From Diabrotica undecimpunctata (Eukaryota > Arthropoda > Insecta > Coleoptera > Chrysomelidae), in the NCBI RefSeq assembly GCF_040954645.1, contig NC_092806.1, forward strand, positions 26,995,644 through 27,059,643: DNA of 64,000 nucleotides, given 5' to 3'. The position numbers were made by a program, and so were the translations under genes. Of the stretch, positions 1-11,820 are shown one piece after another; position 1 is the stretch's first letter; the number at the start of each line of letters is the position of its first letter. The notes beneath the pieces were generated by a model. That model did not search any database. It saw only the letters and a program-made list of their open reading frames with translations, and was not told the origin of the DNA.

Positions 1-135
1 GGCTGGTAAATCCATATTTGTTACAAACAAATAATCAAGAAGAGAAGGAAAACACGAAAGGCTTGCTTCGAATGTGATAAGCCTATCTGCGACGAACATG
101 CAGTAACTTTTGCTAAGTTGCAATGCAACAAATAA
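1..135 (+). pseudogene. piggyBac-like transposase, C-terminal tail (partial)
   Basis: The last ~32 codons read as a cysteine-rich tail (pattern CFEC, then PICDEH, then LQC), ending in a TAA stop at 133-135. This resembles the C-terminal Cys/His zinc-binding domain that piggyBac transposases use to bind their terminal repeats. In this frame a TAA lies at 7-9, so upstream the frame is broken or the copy is rearranged. The rest of the gene would lie to the left of the window. The assignment rests only on cysteine spacing, so it is moderate. Confidence 0.5.
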
Positions 136-204
136 ATCTTTTCTTTGGTTCTTTTACATAAATTTTCATTATTATTATTATTACCCAATTCATTTCATAT
201 TCTT

Positions 205-1230
205 CTCCTTCTCGTAGCACTACAACCCGGAGTGGGTTTTGGCTGACTGCACAACTTGCTTCCATCTTGAAAGGTCGTCCATAATAGTTGGGTCAGTGGG
301 CAGCCCCATTGTTCTTAGATCTGACCATATATTGTCTCTCCATCACATTCGTGGACGTCCTAAGGAGCTTCTTCCTGTGGGGGCTTCCTCGCATATTAAT
401 TTGGCAGGGCGGTTATTAGGGAGTCTATGGACATGGCCAGCCCACCTAAGACGTCGGGATTTAATCTCTTGGACTATATCGCTCGCTCTATACATCTGCT
501 TGACCTCAGCATTTGTTCTCATTCGGTATTGGTTGCTATTAATGTCGTGATAAGGCCCAAAGATTATTCTGAGGATTTTCCTCTCAAAACATCTAAGTTT
601 TCTTTCAGTTTCTTTGGTCACGGTCCACGTCTCACACCCATACATGAGCACCAGTCTAATCACCGTTTTATATATTTTAATCTTTGATGTTCGTGTTAGG
701 ATTTTAGATTTAATAGTATTGTGGAGGCTGTACATACATCTGTTTGCTGCCTGAATTCTTCCTTTAATCTCTTCCGCGATATCGTTTTCTGCAGTGATTG
801 TTGCTTCGAGATATTTAAAACTCTCCACTCTTTCAAAGTTATATGGGTCTATTGTCACATTTTGCCCAATTCTATGTCGTCCCTTTTGTCTGTTGATGCA
901 TGTATTTGGTTTTCTCTTCGTTTACCCTTAAACCAGTTTTCTTTGCCTCTACCTCCAATTTATTAAAAGTCTCCTTCACATTGGTGACAGTGTTTCCCAC
1001 AATGTCAATGTCATCTGCGTATGCTAGTAGTAATTTTGGTCCATTTACTGTCAGTAATTCTGTTTTAAGGTGTGCTGCTCTTACTACTTTCTCCAGGATG
1101 ATATTAAAGAGGAGAGGTGACAGCGCATCTCCTTGTTTCAGGCCATTACTTATTTCGAAAAATTCTGAGAGTTTGTTACCTATCCGTACTCTGGATCTAC
1201 AGCTATTCACACATAACTTTATTCATTTCA
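205..1230 (-). pseudogene. LINE reverse transcriptase remnant (RTE/Jockey-like, C-terminal half)
   Basis: Read on the minus strand, this holds the second half of a non-LTR retrotransposon RT. The order is a GLKQGDALSPLLFN block, the catalytic YADD motif, a YLEATIT-type block, then MYGCETWTVT, RRLRWAGHVHRL and GRPRM, the usual C-terminal run in this LINE group. The endonuclease and first RT blocks are missing, so the copy is 5' truncated near 1,230. The frame shifts around 860-872, and a TGA lies just after the GRPRM motif near 340, although homologous coding (WRDNIWSDLRTMGLPTD) continues past it to about 205. It is clearly dead. The clade assignment is tentative. Confidence 0.8.
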
Positions 1231-1419
1231 TATGCATAAACCAAATAAATTACTCAAAATTAAATTTTTCTATTGTGTGTGGGTCTGTACGCGTCATATG
1301 TATAATTTGAATATTTGTAAATTTGATTATTTGTGCTTAAAAAAATTCTGAAATATTTCAAAATGCACCATTGTTTTACAATTGAGTTTAAAGCGAAATT
1401 TTAATTTTTAAACAACTTA

Positions 1420-1600
1420 CATGAAAAAATGTGTCGGGTAACCGGGTATGCACACTTAAACTTGAGATGGAAAACCAAATGGAATAACGGGAGGTTAAGA
1501 CTAGAAAATCCCTACATGAAGCCGTCCATATGGCACAGGATCGCAGCCAATGGAAGCGGCAAGCCAATAATATTTAGAGTGTCACCAGGCACAAGGGCTC
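1420..1600 (+). pseudogene. LINE 3'-terminal coding scrap
   Basis: One frame reads SLHEAVHMAQDRSQWKRQANNI then a stop, the pattern of the last residues of many insect LINE ORF2 proteins (aspartate-arginine, then tryptophan-arginine). Nothing else of the element is preserved. Further on, 1,700-1,800 encodes a weak match to another LINE block (KIRNNEIRNMQAIN), which may be a second scrap of the same kind. Both are short and low confidence. Confidence 0.4.
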
Positions 1601-1809
1601 AAAGAATTAGAAGGAAGAGGAGAAAGAATAGATTTTAAAGATCTTGGAATTAAATTATAAAGTACATAACTTGGAGAAACAAACCTGAAAATAGTACAAC
1701 AGGAAAAACACTAATGAAAAAAATAAGGAATAATGAGATCAGAAACATGCAAGCAATAAATGAGTGCGTGCAAAACTGTGTTAAAAAAGACATACAATCT
1801 ATTAATTAA

Positions 1810-3260
1810 TTTACAAGATTAAGACATTATTAGACAGATTAAGACAAGATTAATTATTTACATCACCCAGATATTCACTTACACTGTAGAAACAATTTTG
1901 CAATAGAAAAGATTTTATTTACCTCGAAATTTATTTAAATTCGTTTGGGAAGATAATTGAAAAGTCTTATACCCATATAATACTGGGATTTTTCAAATTG
2001 TGCTGTATTATGTTTTGGTACTCTGATGAAGTCATTTTGCCTAGTTGAGTACTGGTGATAATCAGAGTTTAAATGAAAAGAAGTTATATTGGCTTTTATA
2101 TGTAGTATACATTTAAAAATATATATAGAAGGTACTGTTAAAATGTTGTAAAAAAAGAAGTGAGAGACATAACAAATCATACTGCAGTGCAATCAAAATA
2201 GAAATTTAACGAACAAAAACTGTGAAATAAAATCTTGGGAAGTAAATAAACTAAATAAAGTACGACGATGAGAGTTGCATACTCAAAGAGTCCTACAGTT
2301 TCATACTCAAAAAGAAATCAACTGTCAAACTGTTGAAATTGGAAAACTTAGACACGTTAAAAATGACAACGCTTTGGTTGTTGTGAATATAGAACAATAG
2401 GTGAACACAAAACAATATTTCATGAATCTAAACTGTAAGATCTATATATTGGGCCTCATATGAAGCAGATGTTTTAAAATAAACGTTCTATTTACGAAGT
2501 TATCAATAAATCGATGTATTGGAGTAGAACTAAGAATGTTTAATGACTACTGTTTTCCAAAAGACTGCTAATTCGTTTAAGTACACTAAAGCGGTTAAAA
2601 TCTCTAATTCTATATCCAATTAAATCTCTTGTCAGTTCGTTTAATCCTTTCTAATAGCAACAGACCTTTAAACACAAAACGTCGTATTCTCTAATTTTAT
2701 TTTTACGCTCAGACATGGCTTCCAGAATGGTTATTACGTCTGCGTCTGAACAATACAATTTGTTGAAGTAATTCGGATTCAATACCGTAGCTCCCTCAAT
2801 AAAAGTAGGTTCCACTTGTTGGATATTAGATGCGGATCGAATATCAACGGGTAGAACATTAGTAGTTATGGTTGTTTGTTTACTTGAGTCAGTTTTGAGA
2901 GAGGTTGTTATTATCATTGAGTATTCTCGATTGTTTGATAAATAGGTTAAAATTATTTTTCTTTTTAGTCGATTTTTAAATCTGACATGTGGCGTTTATT
3001 TCTTTGTACATACGCCAAGAGATGTTATAATATAAGATATATTATGTATATACAAGGGTGGATACATCTTACAATGCAGTAAATATTCAATTGGCATATC
3101 TACCTAGTCCGAGAGCAAGACAATTTTGAAATGGTATTTGACCTGATGACCCGATGTGACAGAAAATGTAGAAATAACTAGCTACTAAAGATCAAGATGA
3201 CACATAAAAAATTACAGAAAAATAGATTATCGGAGATATCAACAACACAAACCCAAAAAG
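1810..3260. other. AT-rich stretch, no recognised gene
   Basis: There are only short open frames. An 88-codon minus-strand frame at 2,651-2,917 has no motif I recognise and no paralogue in the window. I see no RNA gene, matched inverted repeat or simple-sequence array. Confidence 0.5.
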
Positions 3261-3261
3261 A

Positions 3262-3600
3262 AACAGAAAGATACTTCTTTACGTGCCATGCCCGGATTCA
3301 CATGATGGCCATCATCATGTTTACAATTTTCTGAAATCTTTATTTATCGCCTGCTGCGCAAAATAATTCTTCTACTATGGATCCACACCATTGCCTAATA
3401 TTACACAGCCATAAAAGTTTCTTTTGACCAATCCATCTCTTTTCTTCCACTTTTCCTTGAGAAGGCGAAGTAGATGGTATTTAGTTCCTCTAATTATGTG
3501 GCCGAAGAATATGTTTTTCTCATCTTTATGATGTTTATGAGCTTCTGAATTTAAGAACATCTTCATTGGAAGTGTGCGAACCCCACGATAGTTTTAGAAT
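3262..3600 (-). pseudogene. LINE ORF2 C-terminal remnant
   Basis: In broken frames the minus strand shows ILKLSWGSHTSNEDVL, then IFFGHIIRGTKYHLLRLL, then NIRQWCGSIVEELFCAA and a final NMMMAIM. This is the same ordered set of blocks as the LINE tails at 11.2, 13.6, 40.2 and 41.0 kb: a GHxxRG motif, then a basic linker, then NIRxW, then a terminal N-rich end. At least two frame changes are needed to read it. Only the extreme C-terminus survives, as expected for a 5'-truncated insertion. Confidence 0.65.
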
Positions 3601-4569
3601 CCGTGGATAGCACCAAAAATCGAATGCTTGTACACTTCCCGTCATATAAAACTGGTACACTTTTTTTTCCCAATGTAAACCTGTGATCAGACTGGACACA
3701 ATGGTTCGTGAATCAATTCGTTGTTGCCATCACAGATAACGGAATTTCAGTAGATTTAAATAAAACGTAAAACGTAAAAAATAACGTTCGAAAATGTATA
3801 AAGTTTTTAGATATGTATTATTTTTATTATTAACAACAATAAACCGTATCTAATAAATTTAATAACCAGAGAGAGGATTGAGTTAATGTCCAAAATGTTG
3901 AAAGATATTTAAACCTAGGGTATTGGCACAGGGCACATTGGAATGCATCTACTTTAATTTTATACTTCAATTACTTACAGAACAGAAACTGTTGACTTTA
4001 TGTTATGTCAATAAGTTTAGTAACAGGCAAACTACCTAAATTAATTTATTATTTATTACATAAACGATAAATATGAAAAACTAACATTATACTTTTTCCT
4101 ACGGAGATTATAAACTATAAAATATCCGGGGCGAAAAATGCTTTTTAAAACGTGACAGTATTACATTACAATCCAATATCTCACTGTAATGTTCCTTATG
4201 GAGGTTGAATCTACACCCTAATTGTAATCCGTTTTTATCTATAAATAGACTATTACTTTTTTACATTATTATGTATAAAATGTAAACAAAAAACGTTTAC
4301 CTACCCATTGAGATGCATATTTTTTTCAAAATTAAATGATTTACTGTGTATAAATGATAATTAGAATAAAATTTAGCGGAGTAAGGTATCATCGTCTGTC
4401 TTAAAAAATCCTCTTATAACTGAAAAATGTTGGTTTAGTATCTACAGATGTTATCAGTGCGTGAAAACTTCCTGAATATATCCGAACGATTAAACATAAA
4501 AATTAAACATAAAAAATATTGCTTGCCATCAGTCAGATTTGACAAGTTTGTCAAAGTGAATTTTTAAAG
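3601..4569. other. AT-rich stretch left of Tc1-like element
   Basis: No gene recognised. I looked here for an inverted repeat matching the sequence after the Tc1-like transposase (5,590-5,720) and could not find a convincing pair, so the element's ends remain undefined. Confidence 0.4.
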
Positions 4570-5581
4570 ATGCCACGTCAGTTAAGTCAGTTTGATAAAA
4601 CTAGAATAATTACAAAAATAGAAGATGGTTGGTCTATTCGACAACTAGCTCAAGAGTTAAATAGAAGCAAAACCACAATCCACAACATTAAAAAAAAATG
4701 GGAAAACGAGCAGACTTTGGATAGAAGGAGAGGGAGTGGGAGACCAGCTATTACTACAGCCCAACAAGATGAAACATTAACTAATCATTTAAGAGCGTAT
4801 CCCTTCCATACAGCAAGGCAAGCAAAAGTTAATACAAACTTTAATGCTTCTATATCTACAGCATTAAGGAGAATTAGAAGAACAGATTTAAAAAATTGTA
4901 CAGCTGCCCGAAAATACAAATTTAGCGAGGAACATAAACAAAGTAGACTCCTATTTGCTTTAAATTACGTTTTAAATGATCCAGTCAATTTTTGGGACCG
5001 TGTAATTTTTACTGATGAAAAAGTATTCCAGTCTCATTATGATGGCCATATTAGGGTTTATAGACCGCCTCGAAATAGGTTTAACGAAAACTATATTTTA
5101 TCAAGTGATAAGTCCGGACGGTTCTCTGTAAATGTTTGGGCTTGGATGTATAGAGTTGGAGAATTGAAGGACGATTCAATACTGAAAAGTATTTACATAT
5201 ATTTATACATTTATATACATTTACATATATATCGGTTAGGGAAATTTTCCCCAACAATAATTTTATTTTCCAGCATGACAACTGTTCTATCCACACAGCC
5301 ACCGTGTACGGGATTACCTTATGGAAAATAGTATTGAAGCTCTTCCATGGCCCTCTAAAAGTCCAGATATTAATCCAATAGAGAACGTTTGGGGACTTAT
5401 GATCAAAAAAATACAAAAATTAAATGTAGTTCCCCAAAACAGAGATCATTTATGGACCATCATTGAAGAAACATGGGAAAGCTTGGCAGAAGATGAAAAT
5501 TTGTCACTAAATTTAATAAACTCAGTTCCCAAAAGATTACAAGAAGTGATTAATAATAATGGAGCTATGACAAAATATTAA
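4570..5581 (+). pseudogene. Tc1-like transposase (DD34E), broken
   Basis: This is a cut-and-paste DNA transposase of the Tc1/mariner superfamily. The first ~215 codons are intact. They hold a helix-turn-helix DNA-binding domain (SIRQLAQELNRSKTTIHNI, roughly residues 22-40), an RRGSGRP linker and the first catalytic aspartate in IFTDEKVF. The second aspartate (FQHDNCSIHTA, about 5,275) and the glutamate (SPDINPIENVWG, about 5,360) follow in shifted frames. Spacing is 33 residues plus one lost at the frameshift, which fits DD34E. Around 5,170-5,240 the expected coding is replaced by a TA-rich tract encoding only I, Y, L and H, and the frame shifts there and again near 5,313. The gene is inactive. 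Terminal repeats were not found. Confidence 0.85.
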
Positions 5582-5584
5582 CTT

Positions 5585-8005
5585 TTATTTAAATTCCACA
5601 CTTGTTCACTGCAAAAATTATTAATTTTTTATTAATTTCAAATTAAATTTTAAATATTTCCAGTGGGTTTTATTTACTGTAGTATTCCACAACGCAATAC
5701 AGTTTTGTGCTACACTTTACGAGAAACCAATCACACCTCTCGATTTGAAATTAAACATAATAATTTAAAGTCATGTCTAGATTTATTATCTATCATTATT
5801 TTTGAATTGAAATATTTTCATAAATTATAATAAAACACGAATCAATGTATGGGTACTGAGATAATGGAAAATTTCAAAATTAATAGAATTTTTTAAGATG
5901 TATGTTTAAATAAATGTTTAAATATAAATGTGACTGACTGATAGAGAATGCTCGATATTATTTTAGTTTTTAATGTACTAAAAACTAAAATAGCGACCTA
6001 TCGCACAGCCCTGATTTTAGCTGATTTGATATAATATTTTCTTTGAACTGGCAACGTTGCCTTCGAAATTAGAATGACACATGTGAAAAGCTCAACTTAC
6101 ACAACTCGAAAAACACGATTTTCGGTTATAAGAGTTGTACCAGTTTTTTATGACGCGAACGGTACTTTGTTTAGCATTGTGATTTGTAATGTCCACGTCT
6201 CAGAATCATATAATAGGATAGATCACACAAAATTTCAGAATCTTCTTGCGAATATGCATCGACTGGTTGTTGTTACATAAAACTGGTTTCCAGGTCATAA
6301 AAGCGATCTGGTTATAGATTCTCTTTTTTACAGTATTGATAGTGCCTGGTAGACCATTTTATTGTAGTCAACCACCCACTGTCTAATAGATTGTTTAGTC
6401 TATTTCTTTCATACACACTTTATGTCCACTTCAGTTGCTCTCAAACTAACAACCTTATTATTACAGACAGGTGTAATTGTGAGATCTGGATTATCCAATC
6501 TAGTTAAATTAAAATATTCTATATGTCATATTTCATAAGCTGATTTTCTATAGTAGTGTTAGTTGGACCTTTGGTCAATGCCAGCTTACTTACACAGAAT
6601 TTTAATATGTGCAGATCACATATCCATGATTGTGACTGCCCATCAAAGCTGTCATATGTCACATGTCACCTTAACATTTCCGTTAAATACCATTGTCTCT
6701 CCTGTTGCCGACAAGAATGTAGCGTAGAATAATTTTTAAATAAGTTTAAACTGTTTGTCCTTGTTTTAGTGTAGTGTTATGTACAATCTATGTTTAATTT
6801 CATGTTTATTACATTCTGCGCTTGCTGGATAGCCCAAATTTGACGAAGTTAGTCTAAAACGTAAATCACAAAACACTTTTATCATCCATTAACTTCGAGT
6901 TTTTTATCGAAGTTAATCAATGTTCTTCATTTAAAAAAAAAAACGTTTCTTGGCTTATTTCAGATGCCCCTGATGATGTAGAAAGCGAAAGTACTTGGGC
7001 AAGATATGATTATTAAAATTGTGCTCGATATTTGACTTTAATTTTTCAAAAAAAAAAATTTAAAAAAATGGTGATATATAGTGGAGAAAACTGTGGAAGA
7101 TCTCAGATAAGGGAAAGAAAAATGAATTTATCTCACAGATAATCAATCATAACTAAAATAATTTTTCTCATGCGTACATCTTTTTATTGGTTTAGAATAT
7201 GAGAATAACCATCCATTTTTATGAAAATTTTTTTTAATGCTAAAGAAAAAAGAATAGCATCAATGTTTTAATAAATTCTTTTATACCGACGATTCTTGTG
7301 TACTCACCTCTTGAACTCGACTTCGAATACGACTTTTTAAAATTCGAGAGTTCAAAATTACAAAATTATGCATGGCTGGTCGACACGTAAATAAACAATA
7401 TCTATTATCAATTTAATTTTATTCAACAGGAGGAACGACTGCAACAAGAACCTAACTGTATAAATATTTATTTAAATTAACGTCCCGGGATCAGAGTCGA
7501 CCATCGGGCCTTGAGATCGTTCCGAGGTTGGAAGAAAGATGTACCTATCGAATACAATAGAAGAGAGAGAAAGGACTAACTAGGGCCGGACTCATTCAAC
7601 TCCGAAAGATTATTTTAAAATAACTAAAAAACAAAGACTTGAAGTCACTGGTTCAAAGAATAAACCTAATATAGGGTAAAATATATACTCGTTCAGTAAA
7701 TTATACAAAAGATAGAGGACAGGAGTCGACTTGGTTCCAGTCGTTGCTCAATGATGAATCGAACCGCTATTTCGTTTCGTGGTGCTACTTCCGTGACGAT
7801 CGCCTCAGTATTTTACTGTAGAGAAACTGTTTTCTCCTCATTATACATTATTCGAATATTGAAAGGTGTAAAACAGTGGGCTAAAATCATTTTAGTTTCA
7901 ATAATTTTGTTGTGAGTTTAGTCTTTTGGTTTCTACTTCTTTTCGAGATGAATGAATTATTTAATTAAATTTTTATTGCCCGAAACATTGGATTGTTAGG
8001 GTATA
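5585..8005. other. AT-rich stretch with a palindrome and a hammerhead-like motif
   Basis: No gene recognised. A near-perfect inverted repeat lies at 5,958-5,991 (arms TATTTTAGTTTTTA and TAAAAACTAAAATA around a 6-base loop). At 6,970-6,990 a CTGATGA box is followed by GCGAAAG; see findings. The slightly GC-richer 7,480-7,580 showed no coding pattern. Confidence 0.4.
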
Positions 8006-8006
8006 T

Positions 8007-8252
8007 TTATTTTACACTTAATAGGGCACAGGAGTCTGTGAGGATGACATATTTATCCCCACTTTGCGTTTTGAAGAAAATTAAGGCTTCCAAAATGGCT
8101 AAGGTATTACCTCTGACTCTGAGAATGTAGCAGTCTGTAGGTATGGATATGGTAGGAGTAGCGTATTTACAGTAGTATGCAGCAGCATGTTCGTCATGTC
8201 TTAGAGACATCACTGAAGATTTGGAGAAATGAGATAAAACTTCGGAGTACAA
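8007..8252 (-). pseudogene. LINE RNase H domain fragment
   Basis: The minus-strand frame ends with AILEALIFFKTQSGD and YVILTDSCALLSV. This is the pattern of the RNase H domain of Jockey, R1 or I-type LINEs, where a helix with the catalytic glutamate (LAILEAL) is followed by the TDS strand with a catalytic aspartate. No RT or other LINE domain is visible on either side, so this is an isolated scrap. Confidence 0.55.
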
Positions 8253-9400
8253 GTGTTTGAAATCGAATTTCTTATCGATTTGGCATTATTCTGTACCAAC
8301 ATATGAATATATGCATATTTAAGATACATGTGAATCAAATAAAATTACATTATTAAAAAAAAAAATTTAAATATTCAAAACTCGACGTTTTTTGAAATAT
8401 TGGCTTCAATCTCCATTTTTCAACAAAAACAGAACGGAGTACGAATTTCCCAAAGCGTGTCCCAACTAAGTGAACAAGTGCTGAACCATATTTGAAAAGT
8501 AATTTCATTAACAGTGTTTGTAGAACAATGTAGAAATCCGCGCAATTTTGACTTTCCAGTGTCAACAACACTCTTGGAGAAGTTAGGAAACTAAACAGTA
8601 TAAATTCAAATTAGATTTTGCTTGTTCGGGGATGATGCAAATTATTGAAGCATCACCTTCCTTAATGGAACTTTAATGCAGGCTGATTTTATGTAGAGCA
8701 AAGAGAAGTAAATCTGAAGGAATATGTAATTCGTCCATTTTTTGGATATTTAACAATACATCGATAACTACAAAATGTTTGGTTACTCATTTATATATTT
8801 AATTTTGATATTTAGATTTGGGTATTTCCCTTCATAGATAGTTTACGTGTCTCTTTGGGCTGATTTAATACAATCTGTAGCTTAATGTTAGTGATTATTT
8901 CTGCCTATGGTTATTACTTCGTGTATTATAATGGTATAAATGAGTTTTCTCTAAATAGTTAGGGTATGAGTCAAATGAAAAACGGGAAACAATAACAGAT
9001 CAACTATTCTACTGAAAGTTGTATAAAGAATAGGTTTTAACAAGAAAAGGCAAAATACGCGGTATGAATTACCTGCCAAATTACTTACTCACCTTTCGTA
9101 GTGTAGTTGGAATTATAATAAATAACTGTAAACATATTGTGTAATATTATTACATTATTAATTTAATTAACTATTGTAACAAGGCACAGAGTCCTTTAGT
9201 AACCAGTAAATGTAACCTCTAAATCTGCTGAACACAGTTACACAAATGATCATGATCAATATTAAAACACATATCGCGTAAATTATTGTCATTCTGCCAG
9301 AGATTTCCCCTCTATGAGTTCCTGTATTGTCTAATACAACCTCTGGCGAATTTTGGCCATGTTAATACATCTCGTCTGATATGAGATTTATGAGATGGAG
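8253..9400. other. AT-rich stretch, nothing recognised
   Basis: Only short chance frames are present. I see no inverted repeats, RNA gene or coding motif. Confidence 0.45.
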
Positions 9401-9469
9401 CGTTGCTATGTTGGAGTACATGGTCCTGCGGCCATACTAAAGACTTAAACACAAAGTCGCCAGGAAAAT

Positions 9470-10690
9470 AGGGCAAACCGACTAAATCGACAAGTCAAAA
9501 GGGGACTAATACAACACGAAAGCCAAAAGTGGGACAATTACGTAAAAGAAATGGAGGAAGGGGGCCAAAACATGCAAGAAATATGGAGGTTCCAACGAAT
9601 TTTATTAAGAAACGATAAACTCATTCCCCAACTACATGGAGAAAACGGAGTCGTTTACTCTGTAGAAGAGAACGCAAGAAGAACAAGAAGAAATAATAAA
9701 TCCCACATCACACAGACAATTAAGTGAACTAATCAGAAAAACTTCACCAAGGAAAGCACTTGGTCCAGATGAAATCACGAAAATGGCTCTGAAGTACCTT
9801 CCTTCGAAAGCAATTGTATATTTAACAAACATAACAAACGCAATACTAACATACAGACTCTCCCAAACCGATGGAAGAAAGGCCATGTAATCATGATACC
9901 AAAGCCAGGAAAGAATAACATATTTCTGCAAAATTACATGCAATTAGCTTACTTCCACCAGTCAGCAAGATAATAGAGCGAATCATCCAAACCAGACTCC
10001 AATCAGAGACAGACAGGCTAGGATTATTCCCAGAAGCACAATTCGGATTAAGAGCCAGCGAACTACAAGTACTCTTACAGACTTACAGAGTACATAGCAG
10101 CTGGATTCAACGACAAAATAAATATACAGGATGTAAGCAAAGCTTCCGATAGAGTATGGCATGAACGACTGACATAAAAAAAACAAGAGATTATGGATAC
10201 AACGGGGCCATGATGAAACTCGAAATAAATATACAGGATGTAAGCAAAGCTTCCGATAGAGTATGGCATGAACGACTGACATAAAAAAAACAAGAGATTA
10301 TGGATACAACGGGGCCATGATGAAACTCATCTCCTCGTACCTAAGCGACCGAAGATTCAGAGTCCAGATAGAACCAGCTCTATCCCGGAAGCTGGAGTAC
10401 CACAGGGGCAGTCTTATTACCCCTCCTGTACATCATATATACAGCAGACGTTCCAAGAACACCCGGAACACTAATCAGCCTTTATGCAGACGACACTGCA
10501 ATCGCGGCAAAAATTGGAACCTGGATATGACTTAAGAAATCTACAGACGACATTGGATATGATAGAAGAATGGAGTATCTAATGGAAAATAGCAATAAAT
10601 TCAGAGAAGACCCAAGCAATTATCTTCAAAAAGAGAACAAAATTCGCTAAGCTAGAAGACCACCCAGACCGGATCTTATGAGAGATATGT
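9470..10690 (+). pseudogene. Jockey-like LINE RT remnant with internal tandem duplication
   Basis: Degenerate non-LTR RT, recognisable by stitching motifs across frames. They are HGENGVVYSVEER (end of the endonuclease/linker), RQLSELIRKTSPRKALGPDEIT (entry to RT, about 9,715-9,780), a VIMIPKPGK block, PEAQFGLR, KLISSYLSDRRFRVQI, AGVPQG, SLYADDTAIAAK (catalytic YADD near 10,480) and IAINSEKTQAIIFKK. The order matches Jockey-type elements. Many frameshifts and stops make it non-functional. Between the palm blocks a 107-bp unit is duplicated in tandem (10,116-10,328), which would itself destroy the reading frame. Confidence 0.8.
10116..10328. repeat. Exact 107-bp tandem duplication
   Basis: Positions 10,116-10,221 reappear at 10,223-10,328 with no mismatch that I can see. 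The copies lie inside the decayed Jockey-like RT, which has many mutations outside the repeat, so the duplication is much younger than the LINE insertion or is an assembly artefact. Confidence 0.9.
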
Positions 10691-10699
10691 ATGATGTGT

Positions 10700-11200
10700 A
10701 CCATAGTAGACCCAAACAGCAAATACTAGCAAACACATAAGCCTAAACAATTGTAACTCTATCAAAAGAACTTAACGCGCTTACTTTTGTGTATTTACTA
10801 ATGTTGACTTTATATGTTTTAGACAAAATAACATAAAAAAGGGCAAAAAAAAATAAAACAAAAGTCGAAAACCACAAAAAAAATACTAACAAAATCCAAA
10901 AAACGGGCAAGAGGGGCCCACACCCTCGGGCACCGAGTCATCGAACTGGACCTAGCCAGAATGTCACTAGAGATAGAGTAACTAGAGCACTTCAGGCTGT
11001 CCTGAATAGTTCAGGGAAGGTTATCATGCGGGAGTCCTTGTACCCGGAGCTTCCACATCACAAGCATTCTGCTGATTTGAACCCACTATAGCGCATCAGC
11101 GTGATATCGGGAGTGGAGGATGGTCTGGAGCATTGAAGCGGGGTTTGTTCCTGACTACACGAGCTAATCTCCCTCTTCTTCTTCATGTACCGAGCTCTAT
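10700..11200. other. Spacer between two LINE remnants
   Basis: Contains a short GC-richer part (10,910-11,120) without recognisable coding. It could be the 3' untranslated part of the Jockey-like element, but no poly(A) or repeat tail marks its end. Confidence 0.3.
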
Positions 11201-11820
11201 TATCGAGCGTTGGCTATCAAATTGGCTATAGTAATTTTGTTGACGGTAGCTCGGAAAAGAGATGCAGAGGATCTGTTAAACCAATCTCTCAGGTTTCTAA
11301 GTCATGACGTTCTTCTTCGACCTGGCCCTCTTCTTCCGTCTACCTTGCCTTGTATTATTAAATGGAGTATATTATATCTCCCTGGGTGGCGCATAACATG
11401 GCCAAAATATTCAAGTTTGCGATTTTTAACTGTTTTGGCGACTTCCGTAACTTTCCCCATCCGATGCAAAACAACTTCGTTACGAACTCTATCCACTTAA
11501 CTTATTCGTAGGATTCTCCGATACACCCAGATTTCAAAGGCTTCCAGTTTCTTGAGAAGTGTATCCGTCAAAGTCCAACCTTCGGCACCATACAAAAGAG
11601 TAGAGAACACATAACATCTCACTAATCTAATTTTCAGACTTGAAGTAATATTGTTTCCACATAACAGTTTCTTCATCTTAAAGAATGCAGCTCCGGCCTT
11701 CTCTATCCGTATTCTAATTTCTTTGCTCATGTCCCAGTTTTCATTTAGATTACAAACATTAATCCCCCTCGCCTCAATATATTGTAGCACCTGAATATCA
11801 TTCTTAGGAGTGTGTTCTCA
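11200..11820 (-). pseudogene. LINE ORF2 C-terminal remnant
   Basis: On the minus strand two frames cover the tail of a LINE ORF2. They are TPKNDIQVLQYIEARGINV, then LLYGAEGWTLTDTLLKKLEAFE, RRILRIS, RNEVVLHRMGK, KLEYFGHVMRHPGRYNIL, GKVDGRRGPGRRRTSWL-like and NLRDWFNRSSASLFRA, ending in NLIANAR and two stops near 11,207. A stop separates the frames at about 11,497. The RT catalytic core is absent. Block order and the terminal NLIANAR match the copies at 40.2 and 41.0 kb, so these are probably one family. Confidence 0.75.

Noticed and set aside
2651..2917. 88-codon minus-strand frame
   Set aside because: Reasonable composition, but no motif I recognise and no splice or gene context; not enough to call a gene.
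4380..5720. Terminal inverted repeats for the Tc1-like element
   Set aside because: No pair of matching ends could be found by eye on the two sides.
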